A DNA stretch of 64,000 nucleotides from Vibrio sp. HB236076 (GTDB lineage: Bacteria; Pseudomonadota; Gammaproteobacteria; Enterobacterales; Vibrionaceae), in contig NZ_CP162602.1 in the NCBI RefSeq assembly GCF_040957575.1, forward strand, positions 248,001 through 312,000, read 5' to 3'. A program made the position numbers and the translations under genes. The notes beneath the pieces were generated by a model, which was not told the DNA's origin, made no database searches, and saw nothing but the letters and a program-made list of their open reading frames with translations. Positions 9,649 to 18,817 of this stretch are shown here, one piece after another (positions within the stretch are counted from its first letter, which is position 1; every line of letters begins with the position of its first letter).

Positions 9649-10436
9649 GATTTGACTCCTCGGCTAAAACGACTTGCTAACCAAGTCAGTAAAAAAATGA
9701 ACAAAAAGTAAGTCATCACTAACGCAGAGGTAAAGTGACCACTGGTTTGACGCATATTGTATAAATAGATTTGCAAGGTTTCATAGCGCGTGCCCACCAA
9801 AATATTGGCAAACACGAACTCGCCCAGTAAAAAGGAGAAAGACAAAAATAAAGACGCCATTAACCCTTTGCGTACATTGGGTAGAACCACCAGCAGAAAG
9901 GCTTTACTGGTGCTGGCGCCAAGTAGGTGCGCGGCATCCATCAAATCATTGAGATTGATGGCCTGGAAACTGTTCGCCAAGGCGCGATACATGAATGGTA
10001 AAGCAATGGTGAAATACGTACCGATCAAAATCCACGGTGTGCCAATCAAGGCAAAATCACTATCGGCATACAATTGCAAAAGGCCGACCGACGATACGAC
10101 AGGAGGCACCGCAAAAGGCAATAAGATAAGCAAGTTCATTAACTTATCAAGTTTAGGGAAGTAATAAAAAACCACAAAGATCGCCGGTAATATCAACAGT
10201 ACACTAAGGGCAAGCGACAGAACGCAAATAAACAAGGAACGCCCAAAAGCTTGTAAGAAACGAGGGTCAGTCAACAACTCGCCGTACCATTTTAGACTAA
10301 AGCCATCCGGTAAAATGGTCGCGCCCCAGCGCGAGGACAAAGAGTAAACGAATGTGGCCAATATCGGGATTAGCATCAGGGAGACAATGGTATAGACAAT
10401 GGTTTTATGTAGCCGGGTATTGACGGTAGTCATCAC
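9645..10436 (-). CDS. ABC importer permease (PhnV-like)
   Basis: A 263-residue inner-membrane permease with about six transmembrane segments. The EAA loop near ANSFQAINLNDLMDAAHLLGAS contacts the ATPase. The start is ATG 10436, with a second ATG directly after, and overlaps the preceding permease stop by 4 bases. It pairs with the permease encoded at 10433-11311 to form the channel. Confidence 0.83.
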   Translation of the reverse strand: MMTTVNTRLHKTIVYTIVSLMLIPILATFVYSLSSRWGATILPDGFSLKWYGELLTDPRFLQAFGRSLFICVLSLALSVLLILPAIFVVFYYFPKLDKLMNLLILLPFAVPPVVSSVGLLQLYADSDFALIGTPWILIGTYFTIALPFMYRALANSFQAINLNDLMDAAHLLGASTSKAFLLVVLPNVRKGLMASLFLSFSFLLGEFVFANILVGTRYETLQIYLYNMRQTSGHFTSALVMTYFLFIFLLTWLASRFSRGVKS

Positions 10437-11311
10437 TGATTTCCCCCTCTTTTACTGGCATAGCTTTTCGACATCAACCATTGGTTGATCAACGTAATAA
10501 AGGCTAATAAGCACATCACAATCACCGAAATGGCCGCAGCGAGATTAGGCTCTAGGAACAAATCGCCAGACACCAAACTGGCAATGCGAACGGTGATCAC
10601 ATTGTAGTTACCAGACGTAAGCGCATAGACACTCGCGTACGCACCAATCGCATTGGCAATTAAAATAATCAAGGTCCCAAGTAAAGCAGGAGACAGCACA
10701 GGCAAAGCGATTTTGAACCAATAGGTTTTATGGCTCGCGCCCAACAATGCCGCCGCCGCTTGCCAATCGTCATTTAACGCATCAAAGGCCGGGTATAAAA
10801 GCAGCACCGCGAGAGGAATTTGAAAGTAAACATAAATCGCCAATAGACCCCATTTTCCGTACAGGTCAAAGTCGCCGAGTAACCCGTATTGTTTCAACAA
10901 CAAGGTGACGGCGCCATTGGTCCCCAAGATGATAATAAAGGCGAAAGACAAGGGAACTCCCGCGAAGTTACTGCTCATATTGGTAAAAGCAATCACCGCG
11001 TCGCGTATTTTTGATTCAACCCTGCGCAATGAAGACACGAGGATCGTGGCAACCAACAGCCCTAAGACACTCGACCATAAGGCTAACCACAAACTGTTAC
11101 TCAACGCCTGTAGCATAAACGCTGAGTTAAAGATTTCGCTATAGTTTTCAAACGAGAATGCCTCATCGTAGATAAAGCTATTGATGAAAACCCACACCAT
11201 GGGGGCGAGCTGAAACCCGTAAAAAGCGATCCCAAAAGGCAGTAACCACAAGACGGGCTTTAATCGGCGACACCCAGACTGAAAACGCGAGTGCCCTACT
11301 CCACGACTCAT
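10433..11311 (-). CDS. ABC importer permease (PhnU-like)
   Basis: A protein of about 292 residues starting at ATG 11311, which forms a 4-base ATGA overlap with the end of the hydrolase gene; a longer frame to 11377 would run deep into that gene and lacks support. About six transmembrane segments are visible, beginning LKPVLWLLPFGIAFYGFQ. The EAA-type loop (DDWQAAAALLGASHKTYWFKIALP) fits the binding-protein-dependent permease family. It forms a heterodimer with the downstream permease. Confidence 0.82.
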   Translation of the reverse strand: MSRGVGHSRFQSGCRRLKPVLWLLPFGIAFYGFQLAPMVWVFINSFIYDEAFSFENYSEIFNSAFMLQALSNSLWLALWSSVLGLLVATILVSSLRRVESKIRDAVIAFTNMSSNFAGVPLSFAFIIILGTNGAVTLLLKQYGLLGDFDLYGKWGLLAIYVYFQIPLAVLLLYPAFDALNDDWQAAAALLGASHKTYWFKIALPVLSPALLGTLIILIANAIGAYASVYALTSGNYNVITVRIASLVSGDLFLEPNLAAAISVIVMCLLAFITLINQWLMSKSYASKRGGNQ

Positions 11312-12129
11312 ACCAACAGCTCCTGCGCATAGGGTTTGTTGTGTTCTAAGTCGAGAAGTTGACAAACGAGCCCGCATATTTCCGTTTGCTTTACCTGGCC
11401 TTGGTGATGAGAAAACTGATCGCCAATCACGAACATCGGCACTTCTCGTTCCTCAGCTAAAATCCCGCCATGAGAGTGGTCATTATTCATGCCGTGATCG
11501 CTGGTGACAATAACTTGGTACCCATCCGCCAGCCAGGTTTCGATATAGTTCGACAATATAATGTCGGCGCCGCGAGCACAGTTGCGATATTGGGCAGAGT
11601 CCAAACCAAACTTGTGACCGGTATCATCGATATTCATCGGATGAATTAACAAAAAATCGGGCTGGTGTGTCACGCGTAAATGCTCTGCATCGAGAAACAA
11701 AGCCTCATCGGGATAATGATCCCAATGGTAAAAACAACCGTGCTGAATATTGAGTGATACGTCATCTGTAAATCGGTCGCGGGCGGGCACAAAAGGAGCG
11801 CGATTGTAAAGCTCGCTCACCCAATGATACGCAGCGGCAGCTGTCACCTTACCTTGCTCTTTTGCCAGGCTAAAAATCGATTGATGATGCGACAAGCGCA
11901 CAACCTCATTGTTGACGATCCCGCTCTCTACGGGGCGTTTACCGGTCAAGATACACTCGTAAAGCGGACGAGACATGGAGGGCAGTTCACACTGTATTTG
12001 GTAGAGTGACACACGCTTGTTTTCTCGCTGTTCACTGTGTTCTAAAAGGCCATTTAGGTAGCCCATACAATGTCGGGCTACCTGATAATTAAGGCCGTCT
12101 AGAACAACAAGAATTACCTTATTGCTCAT
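11308..12129 (-). CDS. Alkaline phosphatase superfamily hydrolase (phosphodiesterase/phosphonoacetate-hydrolase-like)
   Basis: A cytoplasmic protein of about 273 residues beginning MSNKVILVVLDGLNYQVAR; ATG 12129 has AAGAG upstream, and no signal peptide is seen. Metal-ligand motifs of the superfamily are present: LDG near the start, a Ser nucleophile candidate in PSMSRPLYE, DDTGHKFG, TSDHGMN and the late HSHGG histidines. Relatives hydrolyse phosphodiesters, nucleotides or phosphonoacetate. It sits inside the ABC operon between the binding protein and the permeases, so the imported compound is probably its substrate. It is shorter than phosphonoacetate hydrolase PhnA (about 400 residues), so that function is not assumed. 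Confidence 0.75.
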   Translation of the reverse strand: MSNKVILVVLDGLNYQVARHCMGYLNGLLEHSEQRENKRVSLYQIQCELPSMSRPLYECILTGKRPVESGIVNNEVVRLSHHQSIFSLAKEQGKVTAAAAYHWVSELYNRAPFVPARDRFTDDVSLNIQHGCFYHWDHYPDEALFLDAEHLRVTHQPDFLLIHPMNIDDTGHKFGLDSAQYRNCARGADIILSNYIETWLADGYQVIVTSDHGMNNDHSHGGILAEEREVPMFVIGDQFSHHQGQVKQTEICGLVCQLLDLEHNKPYAQELLV

Positions 12130-12140
12130 TTTTGACACTC

Positions 12141-13208
12141 TTATTGTTGATGAATGAGGACGTTTTCTTGCCATTGACGTGGCAGTTTGCGCGCCGACTT
12201 TTCCCAAGCAGAGAAGTCCGTCACGGGGTGAACGTTTTGGTATTGGTCGTTGGCAATTAACTTATCTTGTACAGACTGAGGTAAGGTTACATTGGTACGA
12301 ATGGGGCGAGCATAACCTTCGGCGAGATTGATTTGTCCTTGGTCGCTAAAAATGTACTCACGAGCAAGCTTAGCCGCGTTCGGGTTTTGTGCGTATTTAT
12401 TAATGATGGTGGTGTAACCTGAAATCACCGAGCCGTCTTGCGGGATATTGACGGTAAAGCGATCACGATCGATTTGGTCACGATAGTTAAGCGCGTTAAA
12501 ATCCCATAAAACAGCGACTTCAATTTCCCCTTTTTCTAAATTGGCAATGCTTGGGTCCGTGAAGGACAGGCGCCCTTGTTTGGCCAATTTTGCAAAGAAA
12601 TTCAGTGCTGGCTCTAAGTTCGACTCATCGCCGCCATTGGCAAAGGCCGCTGCCAATACCGCATTGTTGGCCTGAGCAGCGACGCCTACATCGCCAACCG
12701 TGACTTTGTAATCGCCCTCAAGTAAGTCGGACCAGGTTTTAGGGGCATGGTTAACCAGGTTATTATTGACGATAAAAGAAATGGTTCCGGTATAAGCCAG
12801 TGCCCAGTGACCCTCTTTGTCTTTTGCCCAGTCAGGGATATCCGCCCACGTCGTTGGTTTGTAAGGCTGTGTTACCCCCTTTTTCACCGCAACTCGTGCA
12901 AACGCGAAACCCACATCACCAATATCCGCCGTTGCATTTTTCTTCTCAGCTTCAAACTTGGCAATTTCTTGAGCCGAGCTCATGTCTGTATCTTGATGCT
13001 TCAAACCATACTGTGTATTCAGATCGGCCCAAGTATCTTTCCAGTTTGCCCAACTGTCAGGCATACCCACACTGTAAACGGCCCCCTCTTTTTGCGCGGC
13101 GGCAACCAGTGAGTCTATTTCTGATTGTTGAGCAAAAGTGGCAGTAGAAAGAGTCGCAGCAAGTAACACTGCAGCGGTGATTGTCGAACGGCTTTGCAAA
13201 ATTTTCAT
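12141..13208 (-). CDS. Periplasmic substrate-binding protein of the ABC importer (PhnS-like)
   Basis: A 355-residue protein with a signal peptide (AAVLLAATLSTATFAQQ, cleavage near residue 26) and the two-lobed fold of family 1/iron-type solute-binding proteins (DIGDVGFAFARVAVKKG, then SDQGQINLAEGYARPIR near the end). It captures the substrate in the periplasm for the permease pair. As the first gene of the six-gene operon it lies directly behind the divergent promoter region shared with the GntR/UTRA regulator. The most similar described systems carry 2-aminoethylphosphonate; no C-P-cleaving enzyme accompanies it. Confidence 0.82.
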   Translation of the reverse strand: MKILQSRSTITAAVLLAATLSTATFAQQSEIDSLVAAAQKEGAVYSVGMPDSWANWKDTWADLNTQYGLKHQDTDMSSAQEIAKFEAEKKNATADIGDVGFAFARVAVKKGVTQPYKPTTWADIPDWAKDKEGHWALAYTGTISFIVNNNLVNHAPKTWSDLLEGDYKVTVGDVGVAAQANNAVLAAAFANGGDESNLEPALNFFAKLAKQGRLSFTDPSIANLEKGEIEVAVLWDFNALNYRDQIDRDRFTVNIPQDGSVISGYTTIINKYAQNPNAAKLAREYIFSDQGQINLAEGYARPIRTNVTLPQSVQDKLIANDQYQNVHPVTDFSAWEKSARKLPRQWQENVLIHQQ

Positions 13209-13390
13209 TGTCTCTATCCTTCTGGACTAGGTCAGTAAGTTCGATTTGTATGCTATGAGGATTGTGTGACGAATGGGCGTAACTTACTTGACAGTTTTGC
13301 TGAGTTTCCATTGCAGTTTTATGGCGAACGCAATCGCTGAACGGCTTGTCATATTGGTGTTATTTTGTTGGTCTAAGGTGGGATACCTTT
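13209..13390. promoter_or_regulatory. Divergent promoter region of the organophosphate-type operon
   Basis: This 182-bp stretch separates the operon start from the regulator gene and must hold both promoters and any operator. I see no strong palindrome that I could defend as the regulator's site. AAGGTGG at 13375-13381 is the regulator's ribosome-binding site. Confidence 0.5.
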
Positions 13391-14140
13391 ATGACTGACA
13401 CTCAAACTCTCAACCCCATGGCAAGGAAAGACACAACCCGCCCTCAACTAGGGACAATCAAAACTCAATTGAGACAAAAAATCCGCGCAGGATTGATCTC
13501 TGCAGGACAAAAGCTGCCTTCAGAGCGTGAGTTGAGTGAGCGTTTTGCCACAACGCGTATCACCATTAAAGAGGTTTTGATTTCTTTGGAGACCGAAGGA
13601 CTGATTTACCGAGAAGAACGTCGAGGTTGGTTCGTTTCTGCAGAGCGTATTTGCTATAACCCGCTGTCACGGACCCATTTTCATCAAATGATCCGCGAGC
13701 AAAACCGCATTGCTCAAACCGAATTAATTGCGGTGCGTAAAGAGCGAGCCAAAAGTGCCCGAGCCGGTATACTCAACATCAGTCCAAGTACATCGATTTA
13801 TGTGATTGAACGAGTAAGGCACATCGATGGGCGCGCGGTTTTATTTGTTGAGAATCTGCTAAAAACGACGTTATTTAAGGGCATACTTGAAGAAAATCTT
13901 ACGTTGTCACTCACTAAGCTCTATCAAAATAAGTACGGTTATTTGACTCAACGCTCTCAATTTGATGTGATCCCCACCGCAGCCCCAGCCCACGTTGCTA
14001 AAGCCCTTAACTTAGCCGAAGGGCAACCGGTACTCAAAATATGCCGAGTCAATTATAAACAAGATGGTGAGCTAATGGATGCCGATATTGAGTATTGGCG
14101 ACCTGACGCTGTTCGAATTCGTATCGACAGTATCGAGTAG
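13391..14140 (+). CDS. GntR/UTRA transcriptional regulator (PhnR-like)
   Basis: A protein of about 249 residues from ATG 13391 (AAGGTGG upstream; a longer frame to 13346 has none). The N-terminal GntR helix-turn-helix spans about 20-85 (KLPSERELSERFATTRITIKEVL), and a C-terminal UTRA ligand-binding domain spans about 100-245 (SIYVIERVRHIDGRAVLFVEN). UTRA regulators sense small molecules such as sugar phosphates, phosphonates and histidine. It is divergent from the ABC/phosphohydrolase operon and very likely controls it, as PhnR does for phnSTUV in Salmonella. Confidence 0.82.
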   Translation: MTDTQTLNPMARKDTTRPQLGTIKTQLRQKIRAGLISAGQKLPSERELSERFATTRITIKEVLISLETEGLIYREERRGWFVSAERICYNPLSRTHFHQMIREQNRIAQTELIAVRKERAKSARAGILNISPSTSIYVIERVRHIDGRAVLFVENLLKTTLFKGILEENLTLSLTKLYQNKYGYLTQRSQFDVIPTAAPAHVAKALNLAEGQPVLKICRVNYKQDGELMDADIEYWRPDAVRIRIDSIE

Positions 14141-14237
14141 CTCTTTTCGTAACCCATAGAGCCCTCTGATGTCATCCTCCCTATTATGCACGAGGTAAAT
14201 AATGATGAGATTGAACACGAAAAATCGTTCACTGTAC

Positions 14238-16217
14238 TTAGAACGAATAAGACTCCTGATGAATGTGCTCATTAGGCATCCCGAGTGTTTTTAGCTCAGT
14301 GGCGGCCATCGTCATCATTGAATCAGGGCCACACAAAAACGCTTCTCTGTCGGATAAGGCATGGATCATCTCGAAGTCTTTTCTATTGAGCCGCCGAGAG
14401 ACAATGTTGAGATTAGCGGTAGGAAACGCTTGTTTAAGTTCGGCTATCGTATCGAGTTCTTCGAACGACTCAGAGCGAGAACCCTGAAAACCCAACACGT
14501 TTAAAGTCACCTGCCCCGCCAGTGACGGCTCGGTTTGCAAAAAGGGTTTTAACAAATTCATTTCGTCGTCACTGCCGGCAAACACCAAGACAATATCGGT
14601 AGTCAGTGCCGCTTTTTGGGGTAATGCGTGGCAGGTATTCACCAGCCCATCCCACATTGCCATAAAGGGTGTGATGCCAACGCCGCCTGCCACCCACAAC
14701 ATTTTATCGGGTATGGTGAGTCGTCCATCTTGAGATTGATGAAAACAGCTAAACCCTAACCCCGTGCCTTTAAACAAAGTTGATAAGGCATGATTGGCCG
14801 CTTGATGTAAAACGTTGGACATCAGTCCCCCAGATTTGCGCTTAACCGTGATACTCACTTGATTGGTCGGCTCAAACTGCTTGCTTTGGGCATCGTATTT
14901 GGCAGCACTTGAGAGTGTCCATGTGCGGGTGTAATCTTCGTTGACCAACTGAGGATTGTCGTCACTCATATGGTGATAGCCCAAATTCAGGCTCTCAGAA
15001 AAATCAAATATGCCAAAACCGCCAGGCATGGGCAATGTGATCGGCTTAGACAATTGAAAAGTAAAGGTGCTCACGTTAGCGCTCAGCGCCGTATTCGACA
15101 CCAAGGTTGCGGATATCGGCGATTGCGTTTGTGCAGGTCTATCATCGAGCTTCCCTAAACGCTGTAATTCTTGCCTTAAGTATCGAACCGGCGGGTTATA
15201 GGGTGAATATTGTTCATCGGCGATCATTGTCAAGTTTAAGCCCCCTTCGATGTGAACAGCGCCGGTTATGCGGATACGGGTTAATAAACTCACCCTAGGC
15301 ATCAATTGCTCGGCGTCTTGGTCAAAAACGTTGTCGGCATCGCCGGTGATATAGAGCAGATCCCCGCTGTGAAAATCAGGAAAGATCAAGCCCACCTGTT
15401 TATCGGTTTCTATATTACCGAGGGATTGGAAAAATCGATTGCCACTGTGATCAGGGATCACTAAGTAGCTCGAGATCTTATTCTCTTGATGTTCTTCATA
15501 AAGGCGAACAAAACCCGGTGCACCACCGCGATGGTTTAACCCCATATCATGAGACTCGCCTTTTACTGCCTGTTTGCCTAACGTATGTTTGGTTGCCAAA
15601 AAAACCGTACTGGCGCCATCGATCAGTTTTTTACTAAGATCGGGCAAGGCCATATCCAGAGAGTCGAAATGATCAAATAAGAGGTGATCATCTCGCTTGC
15701 TGTATTCTAACGTGCGCGACGTTATGTATTTGGGGCAATTGCCTAAGTGTTGATCAGACGACAGTTCGAGCGCGATTTTACTTGCAGAATACAACCCCAC
15801 ACTGCGAATGGTTCCTGCTATTTTATTACGGCGGCGATTGGAAAAATCGATTCCCACCCCCGCAAATACTCCGCCACCTTGCGCTAAGTCAGCCTGTTGT
15901 TGCTTGAGTGCTCTGACAAAAGGATCGTTTTTGTTGACCTCAGCAACCACAGACAGTTGATTGGGGCTAGTTACCGTAATCCCGATAGAAGGGTCACTTG
16001 GAGCTTGTGTCATCAATAAACTGACCCAGGGGCGACCATTCGCATCTAAGGTTGTCAACGGTAAGTAAGTCAACTCAGAATAAAATTGCGCGTGTTGCTG
16101 TGGCATCGTCGCGTCAATAAACTCCGGCAGTTTATCAGTGACTTCACGAGGCGTATTGCGCCTCTTTTGCAGTGCTAACTCACCTGAGTGTAATACGTGT
16201 ACCTTATCCATGCTCAT
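14238..16217 (-). CDS. Fusion flavoprotein: PNPOx-like split barrel plus ferredoxin reductase module
   Basis: A 659-residue protein with two recognisable halves. Residues 30 to about 320 form a pyridoxamine-phosphate-oxidase-like FMN split barrel (FYSELTYLPLTTLDANGRPWVSLL; FPDFHSGDLLYITGDA). Residues 360-659 form a ferredoxin:NAD(P)H reductase module, with flavin motif RTWTLSS, NAD motif GVGITPFMAMWDG and the terminal FLCGPDSMM. The chain ends shortly after IHQESYSF, so no C-terminal 2Fe-2S domain is present, unlike many dioxygenase reductases. It presumably moves electrons from NAD(P)H to a bound flavin and an unknown acceptor. The downstream GST gene on the same strand is 33 bases upstream in transcription, so the two may be cotranscribed. 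Confidence 0.78.
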   Translation of the reverse strand: MSMDKVHVLHSGELALQKRRNTPREVTDKLPEFIDATMPQQHAQFYSELTYLPLTTLDANGRPWVSLLMTQAPSDPSIGITVTSPNQLSVVAEVNKNDPFVRALKQQQADLAQGGGVFAGVGIDFSNRRRNKIAGTIRSVGLYSASKIALELSSDQHLGNCPKYITSRTLEYSKRDDHLLFDHFDSLDMALPDLSKKLIDGASTVFLATKHTLGKQAVKGESHDMGLNHRGGAPGFVRLYEEHQENKISSYLVIPDHSGNRFFQSLGNIETDKQVGLIFPDFHSGDLLYITGDADNVFDQDAEQLMPRVSLLTRIRITGAVHIEGGLNLTMIADEQYSPYNPPVRYLRQELQRLGKLDDRPAQTQSPISATLVSNTALSANVSTFTFQLSKPITLPMPGGFGIFDFSESLNLGYHHMSDDNPQLVNEDYTRTWTLSSAAKYDAQSKQFEPTNQVSITVKRKSGGLMSNVLHQAANHALSTLFKGTGLGFSCFHQSQDGRLTIPDKMLWVAGGVGITPFMAMWDGLVNTCHALPQKAALTTDIVLVFAGSDDEMNLLKPFLQTEPSLAGQVTLNVLGFQGSRSESFEELDTIAELKQAFPTANLNIVSRRLNRKDFEMIHALSDREAFLCGPDSMMTMAATELKTLGMPNEHIHQESYSF

Positions 16218-16250
16218 GTTCCCCCCCTTGCCAAAAATCGATGGTTTTTA

Positions 16251-16895
16251 TTAACTTTCAGGAAGTGCAGAACGAGCCATACCCACGAAACGAGGCAGGG
16301 CTTCAATACGGGCCAACCAAGCTCGAATTGCTGGATAAGGCTCTAAACTAACGCCACCTTCAGGGACATGAGCAATATAGCTATAGCCTGCAACATCTGC
16401 CAAAGTGAGGGATTCACCACTTAAGTAAGTATGCTGAGTTAACCAATCTTCTAAGATTGAAAAAAGGGCTTGTGTTTTTTGCTTGGCGGCATCGTAATCC
16501 AACGGCACATCAAAAACTTTAACTAGGCGAACCGCGCAAGGGCCATGAGCGATCTCCCCTGCCGCAACCGATAACCATCGCTGAACGTCAGCGGCTTTCA
16601 CCGGATCGTTTGGCAACCATTCATAACCGTCATTATATTTTTTCTCTAAGTAGATCAGTATCGCATTAGAGTCCGATAAAATGACGCCATTATCATCGAT
16701 GGCAGGCACCTGGCCAAATGGGTTCATGTTTAGATATTCTGGCTCTTTGTGAGCGCCGTTTGCCATATCTAAATCAATACATTCATAGGGTAGATCGAGC
16801 AATGACATCATTAATTCCACACGATGGCAGTGACCGGATTTAGGGTTGCGATAGAGTTTGATAGGCGAATCAGAAGCGCTAAATTTCGTGTTCAT
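16251..16895 (-). CDS. Glutathione S-transferase
   Basis: A protein of about 214 residues from ATG 16895, which has AAAGGA ten bases upstream. The N-terminal thioredoxin-fold domain includes LYRNPKSGHCHRVELMMSLL and NPFGQVPAIDD, with the cis-proline and GSH site; the C-terminal helical domain carries LTLADVAGYSYIAH. It conjugates glutathione to electrophiles or acts as a thiol transferase. It is divergent from a LysR regulator 150 bp away and upstream of the flavoprotein fusion on the same strand, which suggests a small inducible detoxification unit. Confidence 0.88.
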   Translation of the reverse strand: MNTKFSASDSPIKLYRNPKSGHCHRVELMMSLLDLPYECIDLDMANGAHKEPEYLNMNPFGQVPAIDDNGVILSDSNAILIYLEKKYNDGYEWLPNDPVKAADVQRWLSVAAGEIAHGPCAVRLVKVFDVPLDYDAAKQKTQALFSILEDWLTQHTYLSGESLTLADVAGYSYIAHVPEGGVSLEPYPAIRAWLARIEALPRFVGMARSALPES

Positions 16896-17046
16896 GGTGA
16901 TGTCCTTTTTGTATGGTTTGTTCGTCAATTTAGGTATGGATTCACTTTAAAGGACAGAAATAAAAAAATAATTAGCCACATTTACAATTCATTATTTCTA
17001 TTTATGTAATAATCAACACATCGATTTTTTCAATTAGGGCGTGTTT

Positions 17047-17949
17047 ATGGACAAACTTCATACCATTCAAGTCTTTATCGAGGTTGCGAATCTAAGAGGC
17101 TTTTCGGCTGCGGCGGAAAAGCTAGGCCTTTCTGCTCCGGTTGTCACGCGCTCGATTGCCGAACTCGAGGGCCGCTTAGGCGCCAAGTTATTCAACCGAA
17201 CCACACGCCATGTACGTTTGACTCAAGCTGGCGTGCGCTTTTTGCAAGATGCAAAGCGAGTTGTCGATGACTTGGCAGAGGCGGAAGCGGCAGTAAAAGG
17301 CATATATACAAAACCCAGTGGGACCTTATCGGTGACCGCTCCGGTGGTGTTTGGGGAAAAGCACGTCATGCCTATCGTGACCGAGTATTTGGACCGCTAC
17401 CCAGATGTTTCCGTCAAAGCCATGTTTTACGACCGAGTGACGAGCTTGGTAGAAGACGATTTAGATGTTGCAATCCGTATTGGTCACTTAGAGGACTCAA
17501 GTCTATATGCGGTCAATGTGGGTGAAGTGAGGCAGATCACCTGTGGCTCGCCACGATATTTTGAGCAGCATGGCACTCCCACTACACCCGAAGATTTGGT
17601 TCACCATAAGCTTATTCATCCCGTCACCACTGGCAATGTAAACCAATGGCCTTTCTACCACCAGGGGAAAAAGCTGTTGGTTAAGTTTGAGCCTCGATTG
17701 CGTTGTAATCAGATCGGTTCGGCACTCAATGCTGCCATTCTTGGACAAGGTATTACCCGTTTGTTGTCATATCAAGTTGTCGAAGAAATCGACGCCGGCC
17801 GACTACAACCTATACTCGTTGATTTCGAAGCCCCGCCGATACCAATCAATGTGGTTCATTTGGAAGGTCGTCGTGTCAACGCGAAAACCCGATTATTCAT
17901 TGATTTAGCGTGTGAGAGGTTACGTGAAAATCGATTTATTCATTTTTAA
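17047..17949 (+). CDS. LysR-type transcriptional regulator, probable regulator of the GST unit
   Basis: A protein of about 300 residues. The N-terminal helix-turn-helix (GFSAAAEKLGLSAPVVTRSIAELE, then RLGAKLFNRTTRHVRLTQAG) is followed by the periplasmic-binding-like effector domain. ATG 17047 is preferred to the GTG at 17041 because AGGG lies about 9 bases upstream of it. Divergent from the glutathione transferase gene, the usual arrangement for a LysR protein controlling its neighbour. The effector is unknown. Confidence 0.87.
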   Translation: MDKLHTIQVFIEVANLRGFSAAAEKLGLSAPVVTRSIAELEGRLGAKLFNRTTRHVRLTQAGVRFLQDAKRVVDDLAEAEAAVKGIYTKPSGTLSVTAPVVFGEKHVMPIVTEYLDRYPDVSVKAMFYDRVTSLVEDDLDVAIRIGHLEDSSLYAVNVGEVRQITCGSPRYFEQHGTPTTPEDLVHHKLIHPVTTGNVNQWPFYHQGKKLLVKFEPRLRCNQIGSALNAAILGQGITRLLSYQVVEEIDAGRLQPILVDFEAPPIPINVVHLEGRRVNAKTRLFIDLACERLRENRFIHF

Positions 17950-18201
17950 AGCCGATCGACATGGAGGTATCTGTAATGTCAACCTCAGCTAATTTGAAAA
18001 TAAAATAAAACTGTTTATTTCCCAAGCAACCTGTATAGTGCACGTAGCTATTGCAAACGAGCTATTAGTGAAAATTAAGTACAAGCCCTCTCCCAGATAC
18101 CTTTCGATACCTTCGTTTAGCTCCTGCGATTGCCCCTCGTCATAGTTTTTTAAATAGCAGTTGCTCGCAGTTTTCATCTTATTAATTTCTTAGAGGTATC
18201 T

Positions 18202-18414
18202 ATGTCTACTAAAACAACCGGTTCAGTAAAATGGTTTAACGAAACGAAAGGCTTTGGCTTTATTTCACAAGATAATGGCGGCGCTGATATATTTGTGCAT
18301 TTCAGATCAATCGCTTCTGACGGTTTCAAAACCCTAACTGAAGGCCAGAAAGTTAGCTTTAACGTAGAGCAAGGTCAAAAAGGCCCTCAAGCGTCTAACG
18401 TAACGACGTTATAA
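18202..18414 (+). CDS. Cold-shock protein, CspA family
   Basis: A 70-residue single cold-shock domain. RNP1 is KGFGFIS and RNP2 is DIFVHF, flanked by [11 protein letters not shown] at the start. It binds single-stranded RNA and DNA and melts secondary structure. GAGG is 8 bases before ATG 18202. The 252-bp gap upstream is long enough for the extended 5' leader that regulates cspA-type mRNAs, but I could not identify a cold box. A hairpin follows the stop codon. Confidence 0.94.
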   Translation: MSTKTTGSVKWFNETKGFGFISQDNGGADIFVHFRSIASDGFKTLTEGQKVSFNVEQGQKGPQASNVTTL

Positions 18415-18422
18415 GCAACATG

Positions 18423-18448
18423 GGGTGTAATACCTTGGTGTTACACCC
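18423..18448 (+). terminator. Hairpin after the cold-shock gene
   Basis: GGGTGTAA at 18423-18430 pairs with TTACACCC at 18441-18448. Only scattered T residues follow (TGTCTTTTCT), so termination may be partial. Confidence 0.55.
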
Positions 18449-18581
18449 ACTGTCTTTTCTATTTCAATATCTATACGTAAATTTCAGGAATCTTATTGTC
18501 TCGAAGAACTAGTCGCCAGCGATACTGGTACAACAAATCATGTCATAAGCACCATCGACCAAATCAATCAGAGCTTAACGT

Positions 18582-18791
18582 GTGTTCCAAATAATGTTTT
18601 GCTTGCAACAAGAACAACTCAATTGGTCGGCACATATCGAACAGCTCAATAGTGATATTTTAAAACGTCATATCTTTCCAAAGCTTTACTCCAAACAGCA
18701 TAATTTAGAATTTACCTTCTCCGAGTCAACTCAGATGGGCAATATTTTATCCGCCACTGGGGTTAAGTTAGGCTTTTTTAAACTGGTCTAA
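18582..18791 (+). CDS. Small protein of unknown function
   Basis: An open frame of 69 residues from GTG 18582, or 65 residues from ATG 18594; neither has a good ribosome-binding site. The composition looks protein-like (QLNWSAHIEQLNSDILKRH; NILSATGVKLGFFKLV). It stands in the same direction between the cold-shock gene and the small frameshifted gene. I do not recognise a family, and it may be a fragment of a larger ancestral gene. Confidence 0.4.
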   Translation: MFQIMFCLQQEQLNWSAHIEQLNSDILKRHIFPKLYSKQHNLEFTFSESTQMGNILSATGVKLGFFKLV

Positions 18792-18817
18792 CAACGACGA
18801 TACAACGGGGAGCGACA

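Noticed and set aside
12129..12207. Longer N-terminus of the alkaline-phosphatase-superfamily protein
   Set aside because: It would run into the binding-protein gene, and the internal ATG at 12129 has a ribosome-binding site and starts the conserved fold.
8626..13208. Ferric-iron ABC importer
   Set aside because: The ATPase and binding protein allow it, but the two phosphohydrolases and the UTRA regulator point to a phosphorylated compound.
17989..18177. 62-codon minus-strand frame before the cold-shock gene
   Set aside because: It lies in the probable long leader of the cold-shock mRNA, has no ribosome-binding site and no recognisable protein pattern.
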